A stretch of DNA of 64,000 nt from Streptomyces hawaiiensis (GCF_004803895.1 NZ_CP021978.1:1178001-1242000); one strand, 5' to 3'; positions 49,788 through 59,059 are shown, counted from the stretch's first letter. Translations and numbers: made by a program. The notes: a model not told the origin generated them from the sequence alone.

Positions 49788-52604
49788 ATGGCACGGCCCC
49801 TCTCCAGACGATTCCTTCTTCAAGCCGCCACCGCCGCCGCCACCGTCCCCGGGCTGTCGCAGGCGGCGACGGGACGGGCCGCGGCGGCTCCCGTCTCCGC
49901 CGCCGCCGACAGCCCGTCCGCCTGGACCGTACGGCCCTTCGGGCTGGAGGACGTGAGCCTCGGGCAGGGCGTCTTCGCCGACAAGCGGAGGCTGATGCTG
50001 GATCACGCCCGCGGCTACGACGTGAACCGGCTGCTCCAGGTGTTCCGCGCCAACGCCGGTCTGGCCACGGGCGGCGCGGTCGCGCCCGGCGGCTGGGAGG
50101 GCCTGGACGGCGAGGCCAACGGCAACCTGCGGGGCCACTACACCGGCCACTTCCTGACCATGCTGGCGCAGGCGTACCGCGGCACGAAGGAGCAGGTGTT
50201 CGCCGACCGGATCACCACCATGGTCGGGGCGCTGACCGAGGTGCGCGCGGCACTGCGGCGGGATCCGGCGGTGCTGAGCGTCGCAGGGAAGTTCGGGGCC
50301 GCCGCGGATCAGGTCCGCGGCTCCTACCAGTACGTGGACCTGCCGGCCGCCGTGCTCGGCGGGGCCTCGGCGATCACCCTCTCCGTCTGGGTCCGGCCCA
50401 CGCACGACGCCGACTGGACCCGCGTCTTCGACTTCGGCGACGACACCAGCCGCTACCTGTACCTGGCCGCACGCAACCAGGCCGGGGTGCCGCGCTTCGC
50501 CGTCACCACGTCAGGAGCCGGTGGTGAGCAGGGCCTGAACGGCACGGCCGCGCTGCCGCTGAACCAGTGGAGCCACCTGGCGGTCACGATCGGGGGCGGC
50601 ACCGGCACGCTGTACGTCAACGGCACCGCAGTGGCGCGCAACACGGCGATGAGCCTCACCCCGGCGGCTCTCGGCACGCTGAAGAACAACTGGCTGGGCC
50701 GCTCGAACTACTCGGCCGACCCCGTCTTCGCGGGCGCCTACGAGGAGTTCAACGTCTTCTCGCGGGCGCTGACCGCCGCCGAGATCACCCAGTTGCAGAG
50801 CCGCCGGGCCGCCGACGCCTCGACCGGCCGGGGCGACCTGGCCTCGTACGCCTTCGACGAGACGGCCGGCGGGACCTTCGCGGACTCCTCCGGCCGGGGC
50901 CTGACCGCCACACTGCGCCGCACCTGGGGCGGACCCAGCCACCCCGGGTTCCTCGCGGCGTACCCGGAGACGCAGTTCATCGACCTGGAGTCGAGGACCA
51001 CCTCCGACTACACCAAGGTGTGGGCGCCGTACTACACCGCGCACAAGATCCTCCGGGGCCTGCTCGACGCGTACACCGCCACCGACGACCACCGGGCCCT
51101 CGACCTCGCGTCCGGCATGTGCGACTGGATGTACTCCCGGCTGTCGAAGCTGCCTGAGGCCACGCTGCAGCGCATGTGGGGGATCTTCTCCAGCGGCGAG
51201 TTCGGCGGCATCGTCGAGGCGATCTGCGATCTGCACACGATCACCGGCAAGGCCGAACACCTCGCGCTGGCCAAGCTGTTCGACCTGGACCGGCTGATCG
51301 ACGCGTGCGCCGCGAACACCGACGTCCTCGACGGGCTGCACGCCAACCAGCACATCCCCATCTTCACCGGCTATGTGCGGCTGTACGACGAGACGGGCGA
51401 AGAGCGCTATCTCACGTCGGCGAGGAACTTCTGGGACATGGTCGTCCCGCACCGCATGTACGGCATCGGCGGCACCAGCACCCAGGAGTTCTGGAAGGCG
51501 CGGGACGTGATCGCGGGCACGATCAGCCCGACCACGGCCGAGACCTGCTGCGCGTACAACATGCTCAAGCTGAGCCGGACCCTGTTCTTCCACGAGCAGG
51601 ACCCGAAGTACATGGACTACTACGAGCGGGCCCTGTACAACCAGGTGCTCGGCTCGAAGCAGGACAAGCCGGACGCGGAGAAGCCACTCGTCACGTACTT
51701 CATCGGGCTGTCGCCCGGTCATGTCCGGGACTACACGCCCAAGCAGGGCACGACCTGCTGCGAGGGCACCGGCATGGAGAGCGCCACGAAGTACCAGGAC
51801 TCGGTGTACTTCGTGAAGGCCGACGGCAGCGCCCTGTACGTCAACCTGTACAGCCCGTCCACCCTGACCTGGGTGGAGAAGGGCGTGACGGTCACGCAGT
51901 CCACCCGCTTCCCTCAGGAGCAGGGCAGCACGCTGACCTTCGGGGGCCGTCGCGCCTCCTTCACGCTGCGGCTGCGCGTGCCGTCCTGGGCGACGGCCGG
52001 GTTCCGGGTGACCGTCAACGGGCGTGCGGTGTCCGGGACTCCGAAGCCGGGCGCCTACTTCGACGTGTCCCGGAGCTGGCGGGCCGGCGACACCGTCCGG
52101 ATCGCCATGCCGTTCCGGACGCGGGTGGAGAAGGCGCTGGACGATCCGTCCCTGCAGACCCTCTTCCACGGCCCGGTCAACCTGGTCGCCCGGGACCCCG
52201 CCACGGAGTACCTGAAGGTCGGGCTGTATCGCGACGCCGGCCTGTCGGGCGATCTGTCGGCCTCCCTCGCGCCGGTGCCGGGCAAGCCGCTGCACTTCAC
52301 CCTGGGCGGAAGGGAGTGGGTGCCGTTCGCGGAGGGGACGGAGGATCCGACGCACGCCTACTTCCGGCGTGCCGAGCCGAAGGTCGTGTTCGGCGGCCGG
52401 GACTCGGGGGTCGCCAACCCGGCGAAGGCCGACGGCACCACGCTCCTGGACGAGATCTGGGCCGGGGCGCCGTTCAGGAACAAGGGGGCGCTGGTGGCCC
52501 GGGTGCGGTCCGTGGTGAACGCGTGGGTGACGGCCGGGCTGCTGAGCCGGGCGGACGGGGACATGGTGGTGGCGACGGCGGGGGCTGCTTCGTACCAGCC
52601 CTGA
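49788..52604 (+). CDS. Secreted GH127 beta-L-arabinofuranosidase with inserted LamG domain
   Basis: A 938-residue exported enzyme. The Tat signal is PLSRRFLLQAATAAATVPGLSQA. GH127 (DUF1680) parts flank an inserted concanavalin-like LamG domain (about residues 165-375, GAAADQVRGSYQYVDLPAAVLGGASAITLSVWVRP to STGRGDLASYAFDETAGGTFADSSGRG). The metal and nucleophile cysteines of GH127 are present: ETCCAYN (E585, C587-588) and TTCCEGTGMES (C659-660). The enzyme should cleave beta-L-arabinofuranosides from plant or arabinogalactan glycans; the LamG insert may bind the substrate. ATG 49788 follows TTGGAGGAG. Confidence 0.92.
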   Translation: MARPLSRRFLLQAATAAATVPGLSQAATGRAAAAPVSAAADSPSAWTVRPFGLEDVSLGQGVFADKRRLMLDHARGYDVNRLLQVFRANAGLATGGAVAPGGWEGLDGEANGNLRGHYTGHFLTMLAQAYRGTKEQVFADRITTMVGALTEVRAALRRDPAVLSVAGKFGAAADQVRGSYQYVDLPAAVLGGASAITLSVWVRPTHDADWTRVFDFGDDTSRYLYLAARNQAGVPRFAVTTSGAGGEQGLNGTAALPLNQWSHLAVTIGGGTGTLYVNGTAVARNTAMSLTPAALGTLKNNWLGRSNYSADPVFAGAYEEFNVFSRALTAAEITQLQSRRAADASTGRGDLASYAFDETAGGTFADSSGRGLTATLRRTWGGPSHPGFLAAYPETQFIDLESRTTSDYTKVWAPYYTAHKILRGLLDAYTATDDHRALDLASGMCDWMYSRLSKLPEATLQRMWGIFSSGEFGGIVEAICDLHTITGKAEHLALAKLFDLDRLIDACAANTDVLDGLHANQHIPIFTGYVRLYDETGEERYLTSARNFWDMVVPHRMYGIGGTSTQEFWKARDVIAGTISPTTAETCCAYNMLKLSRTLFFHEQDPKYMDYYERALYNQVLGSKQDKPDAEKPLVTYFIGLSPGHVRDYTPKQGTTCCEGTGMESATKYQDSVYFVKADGSALYVNLYSPSTLTWVEKGVTVTQSTRFPQEQGSTLTFGGRRASFTLRLRVPSWATAGFRVTVNGRAVSGTPKPGAYFDVSRSWRAGDTVRIAMPFRTRVEKALDDPSLQTLFHGPVNLVARDPATEYLKVGLYRDAGLSGDLSASLAPVPGKPLHFTLGGREWVPFAEGTEDPTHAYFRRAEPKVVFGGRDSGVANPAKADGTTLLDEIWAGAPFRNKGALVARVRSVVNAWVTAGLLSRADGDMVVATAGAASYQP

Positions 52605-52622
52605 GCACCTGCCGGACGAGGG

Positions 52623-52667
52623 GTGTGCGACGTCCGTGGTGGGCGCCGCACACGCCCGAACTTTTTT
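52623..52667 (+). terminator. Possible terminator after GH127 gene
   Basis: GTGTGCG/CGCACAC arms (or GGGCG/CGCCC in the alternative fold), followed after 8 bases by TTTTTT at 52662-52667. Confidence 0.4.
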
Positions 52668-52741
52668 GCGGCGGGGGTGATTGTTTCGCTCCTGGCATCC
52701 GTACCTCTTGCTGTTGGGCCGTTCATATCCCAGGAGGCACG

Positions 52742-53494
52742 ATGCGCATCTCGCGCAGCACGGCAGGAACCGCGTTCGTGGGCGGAGCGTTGATCCTTAC
52801 GCTGACCGCGCTCGCCTACCCGAGCATGCTGGGCGTGCAGAACACGGCTTCCGGCCAGGACCGGATCATCGCCAACACCCAGTACGGGCCGCTGACCGAG
52901 GCGGACCGCGACTTCGTGGTCAAGGTGCGCGCGGCCGGGCTGTGGGAGCACCCCCTGGGGCTCCTGGTCATGCAGCGCGGCGGGTCGGCCGCGATGAAGG
53001 AGGCCGGCGAGCACCTGGTCGTCGGACACGGGCGGCTCGACGCCGCGTGCCGCAGGGTCGCCCCCGAGCTGGGCATCACGCTTCCCAACCAGGCGTCGCC
53101 GCAGCAACAGCAGTTCGTGGCGACCGTGGAGGGCGCGCAGGGGCAGGAGTTCGACTCGACCGCGACGAGCATCATGCGGGTCACCCACGGCCAGATCTTC
53201 TCTACGATCGCCAAGATCCGCGCCAACACGAGGAACACACTGGTACGTCAGCTCGCCGACCAGGCCAACTCCACCGTGCTGGACCACATCACGATCCTGG
53301 AGAAGACCGGCCTGGTCAACCACGAGCAGGTCAACCTCATGCAGACCAGCCCGCCCAAGATGCCCCAGGAGATGACCACACCGCCGCCCCCACAGCCGGG
53401 CTCGCCCGTGCTGACCCTGAAGATCCCCAAGGACATCGAGGACCTGCGCACGGAGGCTCCGAACGCACTCCTGCCGTCGCCCTCGGCGGGATAG
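52742..53494 (+). CDS. DUF4142 protein
   Basis: A 250-residue protein with an N-terminal membrane or signal segment (TAFVGGALILTLTALAYPSMLG) and a four-helix DUF4142 domain: PLTEADRDFVVKVRAAGLWEHPLGLLVMQRGGSAAMKEAGEHLVVGHGRLDAACRRVAPELGI, then QGQEFDSTATSIMRVTHGQIFSTIAKIRANTRNTLVRQLADQANSTVLDHITILEKTG. The fold is ferritin-like; function unknown, located outside the membrane. The C-terminus is a Pro-rich tail. ATG 52742 has AGGAGG upstream. The frame is open much further upstream inside the GH127 gene, which is a shadow. Confidence 0.87.
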   Translation: MRISRSTAGTAFVGGALILTLTALAYPSMLGVQNTASGQDRIIANTQYGPLTEADRDFVVKVRAAGLWEHPLGLLVMQRGGSAAMKEAGEHLVVGHGRLDAACRRVAPELGITLPNQASPQQQQFVATVEGAQGQEFDSTATSIMRVTHGQIFSTIAKIRANTRNTLVRQLADQANSTVLDHITILEKTGLVNHEQVNLMQTSPPKMPQEMTTPPPPQPGSPVLTLKIPKDIEDLRTEAPNALLPSPSAG

Positions 53495-53510
53495 GCGCGG
53501 GAGCCGGGGG

Positions 53511-54263
53511 TCAGGAGCGGCGGCGGGGCTTGCCCCGCTTGCCGCCCTTCGAGGTACCGCCGGAGGATCCGCGCCGGTTCGCGCCCGGCGACCTGGCGGG
53601 CTGCGGCTTGCGGCGATCGTCGCGCTGGGGCTTGTCCTGCGCGGGAGGCTGCTGGCGGCCCCGGGTGCTGTTGGCCGTGCGGCCGCGGACGATGCCGATG
53701 AAGTCCTCGACCTGGTCCGTCTTCGCGTCCTCGGGCCAGGCCAGGGCCACGCTCGACTCGGGGGCGTCCTTGAGGGGCCGGTGGGTCAGGTCCTTGCGGT
53801 GGTGGAGGCGGGCGAGCGACAGCGGGACGACGAGGACGCCGATGCCCGCCGCGACCAGTTCGACGGCGTCGGCGGTGGTGGCGGGCCGTTCGAGGGCGGG
53901 CCGCCCGGGGAGGCTCCGCCAGTCGAGGACGTCGTCGAGGGGATGCAGCACGATGTCGTCGGCCAGGTCTTCCGGCGCCACCTCGTCGACGGCCGTGACC
54001 AGGTGGTCCTTGGGCACGACGACGACCGTCTGCTCGGTGTAGAGGGAGATGGCGCTGAAGACCGTCCGGTCGACGGGCATCCGTACGAGACCCGCGTCGG
54101 CCTCCCCGCCGCGCAGCCGTTCGGCCGCGGCTCCGGCGGGCACCTGGGTGAGGATCAGCGGGACGCCGGGCTGCCGCTCGTTCCAGATGCGCACCCACTT
54201 GTCGGGCATCACCCCGGGGACGTAGGCGAGCCGGAACGAGGGGGTTTCATCCGAGCCTGTCAC
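53511..54263 (-). CDS. LysR-type substrate-binding domain protein lacking a DNA-binding domain
   Basis: A 250-residue protein that matches only the effector domain of LysR-type regulators: FRLAYVPGVMPDKWVRIWNERQPGVPLILTQVPAGAAAERLRGGEADAGLVRMP, VVVVPKDHLVTAVDEVAPEDLADDIVLHPLDD, DAVELVAAGIGVLVVPLSLARLHHRKDL. The helix-turn-helix is missing at GTG 54263, and no HTH was seen upstream. The last 50 residues are highly basic (RRKPQPARSPGANRRGSSGGTSKGGKRGKPRRRS), which may bind nucleic acid or a partner. It is divergent, 58 bases apart, from the DUF5997 gene; this pairing recurs in actinobacteria. Confidence 0.87.
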   Translation of the reverse strand: MTGSDETPSFRLAYVPGVMPDKWVRIWNERQPGVPLILTQVPAGAAAERLRGGEADAGLVRMPVDRTVFSAISLYTEQTVVVVPKDHLVTAVDEVAPEDLADDIVLHPLDDVLDWRSLPGRPALERPATTADAVELVAAGIGVLVVPLSLARLHHRKDLTHRPLKDAPESSVALAWPEDAKTDQVEDFIGIVRGRTANSTRGRQQPPAQDKPQRDDRRKPQPARSPGANRRGSSGGTSKGGKRGKPRRRS

Positions 54264-54321
54264 CGGGCCAGGTTACCGGCCGTGGTCAGGGGGCGTGCAC
54301 ACGCTCGATACGCTGGTCTCC

Positions 54322-54705
54322 ATGACGTCGCACCAGAGCACCCAGACGATGAAGCCCGCTACCGCGGCGAAGAAGCTGGGTGTGTACCTCGAGGCCACAC
54401 CCGCCGAGTTCCGGGAGGGTGTCGTCTCGCGCGCCGAGCTGAACGAGCTCCAGGCGAACCCGCCGCAGTGGCTGCAGGACTTGCGGCTCAACGGCCCGCA
54501 CCCCCGGCCGGTGGTCGCCGCGAAGCTCGGCGTCTCCATCGCCGGCCTCGCCCGCGCGGGCGTCACCGAGCCCCTCACCACCGAGCAGATCGAGGCGCTG
54601 AAGCAGGAAGGCCCCGAGTGGCTCGAGCGGGAGCGCACCACTCAGGCGGAGGTCCGCAAGGAAGCGGAGCGGATCAAGAAGAAGAACGCCGAACGTCAGG
54701 CCTGA
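54322..54705 (+). CDS. DUF5997 family protein
   Basis: A 127-residue conserved actinobacterial protein of unknown function: TMKPATAAKKLGVYLEATPAEFREGVVSRAELNELQANPPQWLQDLRLNGPHPRPVVAAKLGVSIAGLARAGVTEPLTTEQIEALKQEGPEWLERERTTQAEVRKEAERIKKKNAE. The middle GPHPRPVVAAKLGVSIAGLARAG looks like a helix-turn-helix, and the end is a charged coiled coil. It sits divergently beside a LysR-like effector domain with a basic tail. One attractive idea is that these two complement each other (DNA-binding helix plus effector domain), but this is inference. ATG 54322. Confidence 0.85.
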   Translation: MTSHQSTQTMKPATAAKKLGVYLEATPAEFREGVVSRAELNELQANPPQWLQDLRLNGPHPRPVVAAKLGVSIAGLARAGVTEPLTTEQIEALKQEGPEWLERERTTQAEVRKEAERIKKKNAERQA

Positions 54706-54726
54706 CCCGGGCACCAGTCATTTTCG

Positions 54727-54761
54727 GACGGCCCCCACCGGATGATCCGGTGGGGGCCGTC
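54727..54761 (+). terminator. Strong hairpin terminator
   Basis: Perfect 17-base arms (GACGGCCCCCACCGGAT and complement) around one central base, followed by a T-rich stretch, 21 bases after the DUF5997 stop. It separates that gene from the sugar-acid operon. Confidence 0.85.
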
Positions 54762-54820
54762 GCTGTTTCCTCGGTGTCCCTGGGCGTCGTGTGTCGTCGG
54801 TGAAAACTTTCAGCCATGTC

Positions 54821-54884
54821 TTGACATGCCGACGAAACGATCCGTAGCTTGGCCGATCATTTAGATTCGTGAAGTGAGTTCACG
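54821..54884 (+). promoter_or_regulatory. Promoter and dyad of the sugar-acid operon
   Basis: A -35 TTGACA (54821-54826) and -10-like TAGCTT (54845-54850) lie 18 bases apart. Downstream is the perfect inverted repeat CGTGAA-GTGAG-TTCACG (54868-54884), 20 bases before the first start codon, a good position for a repressor. No regulator gene is adjacent. Confidence 0.55.
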
Positions 54885-54904
54885 GATATGAACGGAGACC
54901 ACCC

Positions 54905-56263
54905 ATGCGGGATCGCCGACGCAGCATCGATATGCGGCTCCGCCGCGTGCACCGCCTGGCTGCCGTGCTCGCCGTCTCGGGGCTCATGTTCGGAACGGCC
55001 GCCTGCGACGCCGGTTCCGGCAGCGCCGGCAGCGGTGACCCGAACACACTGGAGGTCTGGACCCGGAGCAATCCGGACTCGGCCGCCACCTACGACCGGG
55101 TCTTCGCCGCCTTCACCAAGAAGACCGGCATCAAGATCGACTACCAGCCGGTCATCAACTTCGACCAGCAGCTCCAGAGCCGGGCGTCCACCAAGGACCT
55201 GCCGGACGTCATGATCAACGACACGGCGCTGATGGGCAGCTACCAGAGCCAGGGCCTGCTCAAGCCGATCGACCCCGCGTCGATCACCGGCGGCGACCAG
55301 ATCACCGACAAGTCCTGGTCGTCCACGGTGGGCATCGACAGGAAGCACTACGGCGTTCCCTATTCCCGGCAGGCCCAGACCCTGATGATCCGCACGGACT
55401 GGCTGAAGAAGCTCGGCCTGAAGGCGCCGACGACCTGGCAGGAGATGCTCTCCGTCGCCAAGGCCTTCGCCACGAAGGACCCCGACGGCGACGGCAAGGC
55501 CGACACCTACGGCATGGTCGTGCCGGGCAGCGCGCAGAACGGTTACGCGGCCTGGTGGGGCGCGAGCTTCCTGTGGCAGGGCGGCGCGAAGATCATCGAG
55601 TCGGCCGGCCAGGGCAAGTACGCCGCCGCCATGGACTCGGCCGCCGCGGTCGACACCGTGACCTGGATGAAGGACAACCTCTTCTGCGGCAGGAAGGGTG
55701 TCGTCCAGCCCGGCGCGCTCACCGCCGTGACGTCGACGGCCACCAACTTCCAGGACGGCAACGCCGGGATGTACATGACCGGTCCGTACAACATGACCAC
55801 CTTCGACGGCACGCTCGGCAAGGACACGTACGAGGTCGTCCCGGCTCCCGCGGGCCCGGCCGGCGGCGATGTGCTGGCCGACGGCGAGAACGTCTACCTC
55901 GGCGCCAAGACCGGCAAGGACAAGCAGGAGCTGGCGCTGGCCGCGTTCCTGGTCTCGCCCGAGGGCCAGAAGATCGCCATGACCAGTGTCGACGGTCACC
56001 AGCCCGTCGTCCGCATCCCCGTGAACTCCACGCTGGACGCGGCGAAGGTCACGAAGGACGCCCGCTGGAGTGTCGTACAGAAGGCCTACGAGGACGCCTC
56101 CGAGCAGTTCCCCAACGCGCCGGACTTCGCCCCGATCAAGCAGGACACCGCCGACGCGCTCAACTCGATCTTCACGTACTGCGGCGGTGACGTCCGCTCA
56201 CAGCTCAAGGCGCTCAACGACACCCTCGCCGGCGACCTCAAGGACCAGGACCTGCTGAAATGA
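54905..56263 (+). CDS. ABC transporter solute-binding lipoprotein
   Basis: A 452-residue family 1 extracellular sugar-binding protein. The signal ends with a lipobox LMFGTAAC (lipidated Cys). It then has LEVWTRSNPDSAATYDRVFAAFTKKTGIKIDYQPV, KDLPDVMINDTALMGSYQSQGLLKPID, and PYSRQAQTLMIRTDWLKKLGLKAPTTWQEMLSVAKAFATKDPDGDGKADTYG. It is the first gene of a five-gene operon; the ATG of the first permease overlaps its stop (ATGA). The downstream glucarate genes suggest the ligand is glucarate or galactarate (or a larger sugar acid), as inference. ATG 54905 follows GGAG. Confidence 0.93.
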   Translation: MRDRRRSIDMRLRRVHRLAAVLAVSGLMFGTAACDAGSGSAGSGDPNTLEVWTRSNPDSAATYDRVFAAFTKKTGIKIDYQPVINFDQQLQSRASTKDLPDVMINDTALMGSYQSQGLLKPIDPASITGGDQITDKSWSSTVGIDRKHYGVPYSRQAQTLMIRTDWLKKLGLKAPTTWQEMLSVAKAFATKDPDGDGKADTYGMVVPGSAQNGYAAWWGASFLWQGGAKIIESAGQGKYAAAMDSAAAVDTVTWMKDNLFCGRKGVVQPGALTAVTSTATNFQDGNAGMYMTGPYNMTTFDGTLGKDTYEVVPAPAGPAGGDVLADGENVYLGAKTGKDKQELALAAFLVSPEGQKIAMTSVDGHQPVVRIPVNSTLDAAKVTKDARWSVVQKAYEDASEQFPNAPDFAPIKQDTADALNSIFTYCGGDVRSQLKALNDTLAGDLKDQDLLK

Positions 56264-57180
56264 CCGCTACCGTCCCCGCCCCCGCGGCACGCAGAAGCCC
56301 CGGCAAAAGGGCCTTCAGCAAGAAGGCCGTCGTCCCCTGGCTCTTCCTGGCTCCGGGCCTGCTGCTCGCCCTCGTCTTCAAGTTCTGGCCGATGGTCAAG
56401 GGCATCCGGCTCAGCTTCTTCGACGTGCGGCCTTTCCTCGGCGACCAGTGGATCGGCCTCGACAACTACACGAGGGTCCTGACCGACCACCGCTTCCAGG
56501 ACGCCATCGGGCACACCCTGATCCTGGGCATAGGCCAGGCGGTCGGCGCGATCCTGCTCGGGTTCGCCCTCGCCCTGCTGCTCGAGGGCCAGGCCCGCTC
56601 GCTGAGGATCCTCCGTACCGCCGTCTTCCTGCCCGCCGTCACGGCCACCGCGGTCGTCGGCGAGCTGTGGCGGCTGATGTACTACCCGACCTCCGACGGC
56701 CTCCTCAACAGCGGCCTGCATCTCCTCGGCCTCGGGCCGGTCCCGTTCCTCGACAACCCGGACATCGCGCTGTACTCGACTATGGCCATGGGCATCTGGA
56801 TCTGGGCCCCGTACAACATGGTGATCTTCCTCGCCGGTCTCGCGGGCGTGGACCGCTCGCTGTACGAGGCGGCGGCGATGGACGGCGTCTCGCTGTGGCA
56901 GCGGCTGCGCTACGTCACGCTTCCCGCGATCCGTCCGGCGCTCATGATCGTGCTCACGCTCGCCACGATCCGTGGACTGCGCGTGTTCACCGAGGTCTAC
57001 GTCCTCACCGGCGGCGGCCCCGCCGGGTCCACCGACGTGTGGATGACCCGCGCCTACACCCTGGGTTTCACCCGCAACGACATCGGCGGCGCCTCCGCGG
57101 CTTCGGTCGTCCTGCTCTGCGTGACGCTGCTGCTCACCGTCATGGTCAACCACCTCCGCAAGAGGGGAGGAGCGCGATGA
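56260..57180 (+). CDS. Sugar ABC transporter permease (MalF-like)
   Basis: A 306-residue permease with about six membrane segments and the EAA loop ALYEAAAMDGVSLWQRLRYVTLPAIRPALMI before the last segments. A cytosolic N-terminus precedes WLFLAPGLLLALVFKFWPMVKGIRLSFFDV. It partners the next gene's product. Its start overlaps the binding-protein stop (ATGA), and its stop overlaps the next start, so translation is coupled. No ATPase gene is in the operon; in Streptomyces the shared ATPase MsiK serves many such systems. Confidence 0.93.
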   Translation: MTATVPAPAARRSPGKRAFSKKAVVPWLFLAPGLLLALVFKFWPMVKGIRLSFFDVRPFLGDQWIGLDNYTRVLTDHRFQDAIGHTLILGIGQAVGAILLGFALALLLEGQARSLRILRTAVFLPAVTATAVVGELWRLMYYPTSDGLLNSGLHLLGLGPVPFLDNPDIALYSTMAMGIWIWAPYNMVIFLAGLAGVDRSLYEAAAMDGVSLWQRLRYVTLPAIRPALMIVLTLATIRGLRVFTEVYVLTGGGPAGSTDVWMTRAYTLGFTRNDIGGASAASVVLLCVTLLLTVMVNHLRKRGGAR

Positions 57181-58121
57181 GCGCCCCCGTCATCGACCCC
57201 GTCCGGCCGGCGGCCCCTGACACCCCGGCCGGACGGAGCACCAAGGCGCAGCGGACCACCCCGGCCCGCTTCGACACCGCCCTCGGCTGGAACGACGGAC
57301 CCGGTCTCGCCTGGGCCCTGCGCGTCCTGCTCTGTCTGATCGCCCTCGCCGTCTTCGCGGCGCCGTTCCTGACGATCTTCTCGGGGGCCTTCACCACCAA
57401 CCCCAGCGGCTCCTCACTGTCGTTCCTGCCGCACGGCAGCACGCTGTCGAACTTCACGGTGGCGGGCGAGCGCGGCATCTGGGACTACCTCGGCAACTCG
57501 CTGGTCATCGCGGGCGGCGGGCTGCTGCTCCAGCTCGTGGTGTGCACGCTCGCCGCGTACGCGCTGGCCCGGCACCGGTTCCGCGGCCAGGCGCTGGTCA
57601 TGATGCTGTTCATGATGACGCTGATGCTGCCGGAGGAGGTCATCGCGATCCCTCTGTCGCTGGTCCTCGGTGACGTGCCGGTGGTCCACCTGGATCTCAA
57701 GGGCACGGTCTGGGGCGTCATCCTGCCGCTGGGCGCCTGGGGCTTCTCGGTGATGATGCTGACCGAGTTCATGCGGGACATCCCCACCGAGATCGAGGAG
57801 GCGGCCCGCCTCGACGGCGTCGGCGAACTGCGGATGCTGTGGCAGATCATCCTGCCGCTGTGCAAGCCCGCGCTCGGCGTGGCCGGGGTGCTTGGCTTCA
57901 TCATGATCTGGGACCAGTACCTGCTGCCCCTGATCGCCGCCAAGGATCCCACCGACTACACGGTCACCGTCGCCCTGTCCATCCTGCGCACCGACCCCGA
58001 GGTCGGCTCCGGGGTGGTGCTGGCCGGTGCGGTCATCGCTCTCATCCCCAGCCTGATCGTCTATCTGCTCCTCCAGCGCTCGCTGGTCACCGGCATCGCC
58101 GCCGGGGCCACCAAGGGCTGA
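57177..58121 (+). CDS. Sugar ABC transporter permease (MalG-like)
   Basis: A 314-residue permease with a 45-residue cytosolic leader and about six membrane segments. The EAA loop is DIPTEIEEAARLDGVGELRMLWQIILPLCKPALGVAGVLGFIMIWDQYLLPLI. It forms the membrane pore with the preceding permease. ATG 57177 overlaps the previous stop as ATGA. The longer open frame upstream in this phase is a shadow of the first permease. A 29-base gap with GAGGGAGAC follows before kdgD. Confidence 0.94.
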   Translation: MSAPVIDPVRPAAPDTPAGRSTKAQRTTPARFDTALGWNDGPGLAWALRVLLCLIALAVFAAPFLTIFSGAFTTNPSGSSLSFLPHGSTLSNFTVAGERGIWDYLGNSLVIAGGGLLLQLVVCTLAAYALARHRFRGQALVMMLFMMTLMLPEEVIAIPLSLVLGDVPVVHLDLKGTVWGVILPLGAWGFSVMMLTEFMRDIPTEIEEAARLDGVGELRMLWQIILPLCKPALGVAGVLGFIMIWDQYLLPLIAAKDPTDYTVTVALSILRTDPEVGSGVVLAGAVIALIPSLIVYLLLQRSLVTGIAAGATKG

Positions 58122-58150
58122 TCCCCCAACCCCCCACAAATGAGGGAGAC

Positions 58151-59059
58151 ATGAAGTTCCACGGAGTGCTGTTCTTCCCGGTCACGCCGTTCGCGGCGGA
58201 CGGTTCACTGGACGAGGAACGGCTGGCCCAGCACATCGAGTCGGGTGTCGCCGCGGGCGCGGGAGGTGTGTTCGTCGCCTGCGGCACCGGAGAGTTCCAC
58301 GCGCTGTCGTCCGAGGAGATCGAGCGGGCCACCCTGGTCGCCGTCAAGACCACGGCCGGACGGGTGCCGGTCCTCGCGGCGGCCGGCGGTCCCACGCCGG
58401 TCGCCAGGGATCAGGCCGCCCGGGTCGAACGCGCCGGTGCCGACGGCATCCTGCTGCTGCCGCCCTACCTGGTCAGCGCCCCGCAGCAGGGCCTCGTGCG
58501 GTACGTCGAGGAAGTCACCGCGGCCACGGACCTGCCCGTCGTCTTCTACCAGCGCGGCACCGCCCGGCTCACGGCACAGACGGCTGCCCAGATCGCCGCC
58601 CTGCCGGGGGTCGTCGGCCTGAAGGACGGCATCGGGGACATCGAGCGGATGCACCGCATCGTCCGGGCGGTGCGGGCCGTGCCGGGCACGGAGGACTTCC
58701 AGTTCTTCAACGGGCTGCCCACCGCCGAGATGACCGCGCCCGCCTACCAGGGCATCGGCGTGGAGCTGTACTCCTCGGCGGTGTTCGCCTTCGCCCCGGA
58801 GATCGCCCTGGCCTTCCACCGGGCCCTCGCCGCGGACGACGACGCCCTGGTCTCCCGGCTCCTCGACGAGTTCTACGGTCCGCTCGTCGCCCTGCGCGAC
58901 GAGGTCCCCGGGTACGCCGTGTCACTCGTCAAGGCCGGGGTGACCCTGCGGGGCCTGGACGTCGGCGGCGTACGCGCGCCGCTGCTCGATCCGACACCGG
59001 AGCATGTCGCCCGGCTGTCCGAACTCCTCGACCACGGACTGGAGGTGGCCGGCGCATGA
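58151..59059 (+). CDS. kdgD: 5-dehydro-4-deoxyglucarate dehydratase
   Basis: A 302-residue dihydrodipicolinate synthase-type aldolase/dehydratase that converts 5-dehydro-4-deoxy-D-glucarate to 2-oxoglutarate semialdehyde, water and CO2. The Schiff-base lysine is in VVGLKDGIGDIERMHR, the catalytic Tyr in LPVVFYQRG, and the substrate loop is FVACGTGEFHALSSEEIE. The partner enzyme, glucarate dehydratase, starts at the overlapping ATGA, which makes the assignment strong. The product feeds central metabolism after oxidation to 2-oxoglutarate; no semialdehyde dehydrogenase gene is seen in the window. ATG 58151. Confidence 0.92.
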   Translation: MKFHGVLFFPVTPFAADGSLDEERLAQHIESGVAAGAGGVFVACGTGEFHALSSEEIERATLVAVKTTAGRVPVLAAAGGPTPVARDQAARVERAGADGILLLPPYLVSAPQQGLVRYVEEVTAATDLPVVFYQRGTARLTAQTAAQIAALPGVVGLKDGIGDIERMHRIVRAVRAVPGTEDFQFFNGLPTAEMTAPAYQGIGVELYSSAVFAFAPEIALAFHRALAADDDALVSRLLDEFYGPLVALRDEVPGYAVSLVKAGVTLRGLDVGGVRAPLLDPTPEHVARLSELLDHGLEVAGA

